Translations under genes and position numbers: made by a program
The notes under the pieces: model-generated
What the model was told of the DNA's origin: nothing
The model's database searches: none
Seen by the model: the letters and a program-made list of their open reading frames with translations, nothing else
Shown here: one piece after another, positions 60,930 through 64,000 of the stretch
How the letters are laid out: each line of letters opens with the position of its first letter
Position numbering within the stretch: position 1 is the stretch's first letter
Assembly: GCF_901827205.1 (NCBI RefSeq)
Contig: NZ_LR594675.1
Location: forward strand, 5,946,001 to 6,010,000
Direction of reading: 5' to 3'
DNA: 64,000 nucleotides
DNA from: Variovorax sp. PBS-H4
GTDB taxonomy: Bacteria > Pseudomonadota > Gammaproteobacteria > Burkholderiales > Burkholderiaceae_C

Positions 60930-62306
60930 ATGAACCGCGAACCTGATTTCCTCGAAAACCTGCGTGCCGAGTTGTCCAGCGGCCGCCTTTGGCTCGATCG
61001 TGCCATCGTGCTGGCCTATGCGGTGGCCGCGGGCCTGTTCGTGGTGGGCTTCACCCTCGCGAGCGATGCGGCCTTCGGCATATTCCGCCGCCTGCACCAG
61101 GCGCAACCGTGGGCACTGCTGCTGTGGACACCGGCTCTCACTGTCGCCATCGTCTGGGCAACCCGCCGATGGTTTCCGGCTGCCGCAGGCTCGGGCATTC
61201 CGCAGGTCAAGGCCGCACTGCACCCGGCTCTTCCGCCGGAACGCCGTGGCCGACTGGTGTCGCTGCGCCTCACCATTGCCAAGATTGGGCTGGCCGTCGC
61301 GGGCCTGGCGGCAGGCCTCTCGATCGGGCGCGAAGGGCCTTCCGTGCAAGTGGCTGCCGGGGTGATGCAGCATGCGCGCCGTTGGCTCTCGCCAGCTTCC
61401 ACCATCGATGCGCGCGCGCTGCTGGTCGCGGGCGGCGCGGCCGGAATCGCGGCCGCCTTCAATGCACCGCTGGCAGGCGTGGTGTTCGCGATCGAGGAGC
61501 TGTACGGACGGCTGGAGACGCGCGCCAGCGGCCTGATCATCACCGCGATCGTGCTGGCAGGCCTGGTGGCGGTGTCCGTGTTCGGCAACCTCAGCTACTT
61601 CGGAATCATCCGGGTGCCCGACCTGGGCTGGTCGGCGCTGGGGCCAGGCCTGGCGGTCACGCTGGCGAGCGGCGTGGCTGGCGGACTCTTTTCGCGTCTG
61701 CTGGCCGCCTCGCTGACCGGCGCACCGGGCCGGCTGAACCAGGTCCGCGCGCGGTGGCCGCTGCGCTTCGCGGCAGCAGGCGGCCTGCTCATCGCGCTGA
61801 TCGGTCTGGTGACGGGCGGTGCAACCTTCGGGGCGGGCTCCGAAACCGTGAAGGGCATGCTGGCAGGCCACCAGGACCTCTCGCCGTTGCACACCCTGCT
61901 CAAGTTCATCGCCACCTGGCTCACCGCTTGGTGCGGCGTACCCGGCGGCATCTTCGCGCCGGCGCTGACCATCGGCGCGGGCATCGGCAACAGCGTCTCG
62001 CAACTCACCGGTGCCGGCGTCGGGCCGGCGCTGATCGCCCTGGGGATGGCCGGCTTCCTGGCGGCCGTGACGCAGACCCCGCTGACGGCGTTCATCATCG
62101 TGATGGAAATGGTCGACGGGCATTCGATGGTGTTGAGCCTGATGGCCTCGGCCATGCTGGCCAGCCTGGTGTCGCGCATGATCAGCCGGCCGCTTTACGA
62201 ATCACTGGCAGAGCACATGGTGGCCGGAGCGATCGGCTCCCCCGCGCCAGTGCTGACGCCATCCGAATCCCAGCAAGGGGCCGCCAGTACCGCCCCCGTG
62301 CCCTGA
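60930..62306 (+). CDS. ClC-family chloride channel/antiporter
   Basis: A 458-residue membrane protein with about ten helices. The anion-selectivity motifs appear as GSGIP, GREGPSV and GGIFAPAL, the gating Glu being that of GREGP; AIEELYG supplies the internal Glu used in proton exchange, so an H+/Cl- antiporter is likelier than a channel. No CBS domain follows. It lies 120 bases from ssb (divergent) and 47 bases before uvrA on the same strand, breaking the common ssb-uvrA neighbour pair. Confidence 0.92.
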   Translation: MNREPDFLENLRAELSSGRLWLDRAIVLAYAVAAGLFVVGFTLASDAAFGIFRRLHQAQPWALLLWTPALTVAIVWATRRWFPAAAGSGIPQVKAALHPALPPERRGRLVSLRLTIAKIGLAVAGLAAGLSIGREGPSVQVAAGVMQHARRWLSPASTIDARALLVAGGAAGIAAAFNAPLAGVVFAIEELYGRLETRASGLIITAIVLAGLVAVSVFGNLSYFGIIRVPDLGWSALGPGLAVTLASGVAGGLFSRLLAASLTGAPGRLNQVRARWPLRFAAAGGLLIALIGLVTGGATFGAGSETVKGMLAGHQDLSPLHTLLKFIATWLTAWCGVPGGIFAPALTIGAGIGNSVSQLTGAGVGPALIALGMAGFLAAVTQTPLTAFIIVMEMVDGHSMVLSLMASAMLASLVSRMISRPLYESLAEHMVAGAIGSPAPVLTPSESQQGAASTAPVP

Positions 62307-62321
62307 AATCCCAGGGGATTT
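62306..62321. repeat. Short palindrome between ClC gene and uvrA
   Basis: AAATCCC (62306-62312) and GGGATTT (62315-62321) are perfect complements around AG. It overlaps the ClC stop codon and lies 33 bases before the uvrA start. It could be a small operator or a weak hairpin; it does not match the CTG-N10-CAG shape of a LexA box. Confidence 0.35.
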
Positions 62322-62353
62322 ATCATGTTCGGTTGTCCAAAATCGACCGTCCT

Positions 62354-64000
62354 GTGAATTCCACCCTCCTGGATAGCGCCAGCGGCGCCCATCTCGGCGA
62401 GAGCACCAGCGGCGCCTACCTCGGCGCCGCGCTCGCGCAGCAACGCATCAGCATCCGCGGCGCCCGCACGCACAACCTCAAGAACATCGACCTCGACATT
62501 CCGCGCAACAAGCTCGTGGTAATCACCGGTCTTTCAGGCTCGGGCAAATCCAGCCTGGCCTTCGACACGCTTTATGCCGAGGGGCAGCGCCGCTATGTGG
62601 AAAGTCTGTCGGCGTATGCGCGACAGTTCCTGCAGCTGATGGACAAGCCCGACGTCGACATGATCGAGGGCCTGTCGCCCGCGATCAGCATCGAGCAGAA
62701 GGCGACCAGCCACAACCCGCGCTCCACCGTGGGCACGGTGACCGAGATCCACGACTACCTGCGCCTGCTGTACGCCCGCGCCGGCACGCCTTACTGCCCC
62801 GACCACGACCTGCCGCTGCAGGCCCAGACCGTCTCGCAGATGGTGGACGCGGTCATGGCCATTCCGGACGAGCCGCGCCTGATGATCCTGGCCCCCGTGG
62901 CCCGCGAGAAGAAAGGCGAGTTCCTCGAGCTTTTTTCCGAGATGCAGGCCCAGGGCTACGTGCGCTTCCGCGTCGACGGCCAGACCTTCGAATACAACGA
63001 CCTGCCCAAGCTCAAGAAGACGGAGAAGCACGACATCGACGTGGTGATCGATCGCCTGCGCGCGCGCCCCGACATGCAGCAGCGCCTCGCCGAGAGCTTC
63101 GAGAATGCGCTGCGCCTGGCCGAGGGCCGCGCCATTGCGCTGGAGATGCACGAGGGCGGCGCCACCAAGGAACACCTCTTCAACGCCAAATTCGCCTGCC
63201 CCGTCTGCCACTACTCGCTGGCCGAGCTGGAGCCGCGCCTTTTTTCCTTCAACTCGCCGGTGGGCGCCTGCCCGAGCTGCGACGGCCTGGGCCATCGGGA
63301 GTTCTTCGATCCGCAGCGTGTCGTCGCGTTTCCGACGCTGAGCCTGGCCAGCGGCGCGATCAAAGGTTGGGACCGGCGCAACGGCTATTACTTCAGCATG
63401 CTGGAGAGCGTGGCCAAGCACTACAAGTTCAGCGTCGACACGCCGTTCGAGGACCTGCCCGCCTCCGTGCAGCAGGCGGTGCTGCACGGCTCGGCCGAGG
63501 AGGAGATCAAGTTCTCCTACACCATGGAAAGCGGCCAGCAGTCCGGCAGGAAACTGGTGCGCAAGCATCCTTTCGAAGGCGTGATCCCGAACATGGCACG
63601 GCGCTACCGCGAGACCGACTCGGCCATGGTGCGCGAGGACCTTTCGCGCTTCCGCAACCTGCAGCCCTGCCCCGACTGCGCCGGCACGCGCCTGCGGCGC
63701 GAGGCGCGCCATGTTTACCTGGTCGACGAATCGGACGGCGGCGCGCAGCGCATGGCGATCTACGAGATCAGCCATGCCACGCTGCGCGAGAGCCTGGCCT
63801 ACTTCCAGCGGCTGCACCTGCACGGCGCGAAGGCCGAGATCGCCGACAAGGTCGTGCGCGAGATCGGCCTGCGGCTCAAGTTCCTCAACGACGTGGGCCT
63901 CAACTACCTGAGCCTCGACCGCAGTGCCGAGACGCTCTCGGGCGGCGAGGCCCAGCGCATTCGCCTGGCCTCGCAGATCGGCTCCGGCCTCACCGGCGTG
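62354..64000 (+). CDS. uvrA: Excinuclease ABC subunit A, N-terminal part
   Basis: The frame is open from GTG 62354 to the window end: 549 codons of a protein that is normally about 940, so the C-terminal part is outside. It scans DNA for bulky lesions with UvrB. Walker A is VVITGLSGSGKSSLAFDTLY, the first zinc finger is seen around CPVCHYSLAELEPRLFSFNSP, and the ABC signature LSGGEAQR lies near the window edge. Thirty-five residues precede the conserved ISIRGARTHNLKNI start and contain a tandem repeat. The GTG has no clear ribosome site. Confidence 0.95.
   Translation, partial: MNSTLLDSASGAHLGESTSGAYLGAALAQQRISIRGARTHNLKNIDLDIPRNKLVVITGLSGSGKSSLAFDTLYAEGQRRYVESLSAYARQFLQLMDKPDVDMIEGLSPAISIEQKATSHNPRSTVGTVTEIHDYLRLLYARAGTPYCPDHDLPLQAQTVSQMVDAVMAIPDEPRLMILAPVAREKKGEFLELFSEMQAQGYVRFRVDGQTFEYNDLPKLKKTEKHDIDVVIDRLRARPDMQQRLAESFENALRLAEGRAIALEMHEGGATKEHLFNAKFACPVCHYSLAELEPRLFSFNSPVGACPSCDGLGHREFFDPQRVVAFPTLSLASGAIKGWDRRNGYYFSMLESVAKHYKFSVDTPFEDLPASVQQAVLHGSAEEEIKFSYTMESGQQSGRKLVRKHPFEGVIPNMARRYRETDSAMVREDLSRFRNLQPCPDCAGTRLRREARHVYLVDESDGGAQRMAIYEISHATLRESLAYFQRLHLHGAKAEIADKVVREIGLRLKFLNDVGLNYLSLDRSAETLSGGEAQRIRLASQIGSGLTGV
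62375..62428 (+). repeat. 27-base tandem repeat in uvrA extension
   Basis: Two adjacent 27-base units (62375-62401, 62402-62428) match at 22 of 27 positions and encode SASGAHLGE and STSGAYLGA. They lie in the non-conserved start of uvrA and look like a recent in-frame duplication. Confidence 0.7.

Noticed and set aside
62307..62353. LexA box before uvrA
   Set aside because: No CTG-N10-CAG arrangement is present; only a short AAATCCC palindrome.

Overview
The window is a high-GC, densely coded bacterial chromosome segment, almost certainly from a betaproteobacterium of the Comamonadaceae (Variovorax/Ramlibacter-like). Pointers are: a Bug-family solute receptor beside a LysR regulator and a 2-oxoglutarate oxygenase; the hpf-ptsN-hprK set; the bamE-dapB-exbBD-leuS-lptE-holA-proA run; a three-subunit proton-translocating transhydrogenase; and GTG starts with ATGA stop/start overlaps throughout. 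The genus is inferred from gene content and protein character, not proven. No gene-free stretch exceeds about 235 bases, and I saw no tRNA, rRNA, CRISPR array, transposase or prophage.

Layout. 1-12.3 kb: the end of an L,D-transpeptidase gene, two LysR regulators, a DUF2917 gene, an oxygenase plus Bug receptor cassette, PPi-dependent phosphofructokinase, a cysteine-rich CWC protein overlapping a zinc metallopeptidase tail to tail, an EmrB/QacA-type exporter, a class II glutamine amidotransferase, and a three-gene membrane/stress cluster resembling yqjD-yqjE plus DUF3618. 12.3-26.4 kb (minus strand): a long housekeeping run, in transcription order bamE, dapB, exbB, exbD, leuS, lptE, holA, proA, gshA, kup, benE, gshB, so the two glutathione synthesis genes enclose a potassium and a benzoate transporter. 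26.5-31.2 kb: fur, then hprK, ptsN, hpf and a UvrD-type helicase on the minus strand. 31.2-43.6 kb: corA with a strongly structured leader, fadD, pntA-pntAB-pntB, a response regulator that lacks its phospho-acceptor aspartate, a DUF4019 protein, a Nudix hydrolase, mnmA, a wax ester synthase/DGAT with a histone-like tail, a luciferase-like monooxygenase and an EVE protein.

43.6-60.1 kb (minus strand) is a complete Wzx/Wzy-type surface polysaccharide locus of 15 genes: wza-wzb-wzc, a TviB/TviC (WbpO/WbpP) pair for UDP-GalNAcA, flippase, an AT-rich EpsG-like polymerase, three glycosyltransferases, then PglC-, PglD-, PglE- and PglF-like genes that together look like an N,N'-diacetylbacillosamine pathway with its initiating phosphoglycosyl transferase. 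A VanZ-family membrane gene sits inside that last group. Eight junctions use the 4-base ATGA overlap, so the locus is probably one translationally coupled operon. 60.2-64.0 kb: ssb with a clear terminator, a ClC transporter and the start of uvrA, which carries an unusual repeated N-terminal extension.

The strongest candidates for something not already described are the corA leader (a hairpin whose loop is complementary over 12 bases to downstream RNA and whose 5' arm can mask the ribosome site), the QP-glycine membrane-anchor cluster at 10.4-12.3 kb, and the VanZ protein embedded in the bacillosamine gene set.
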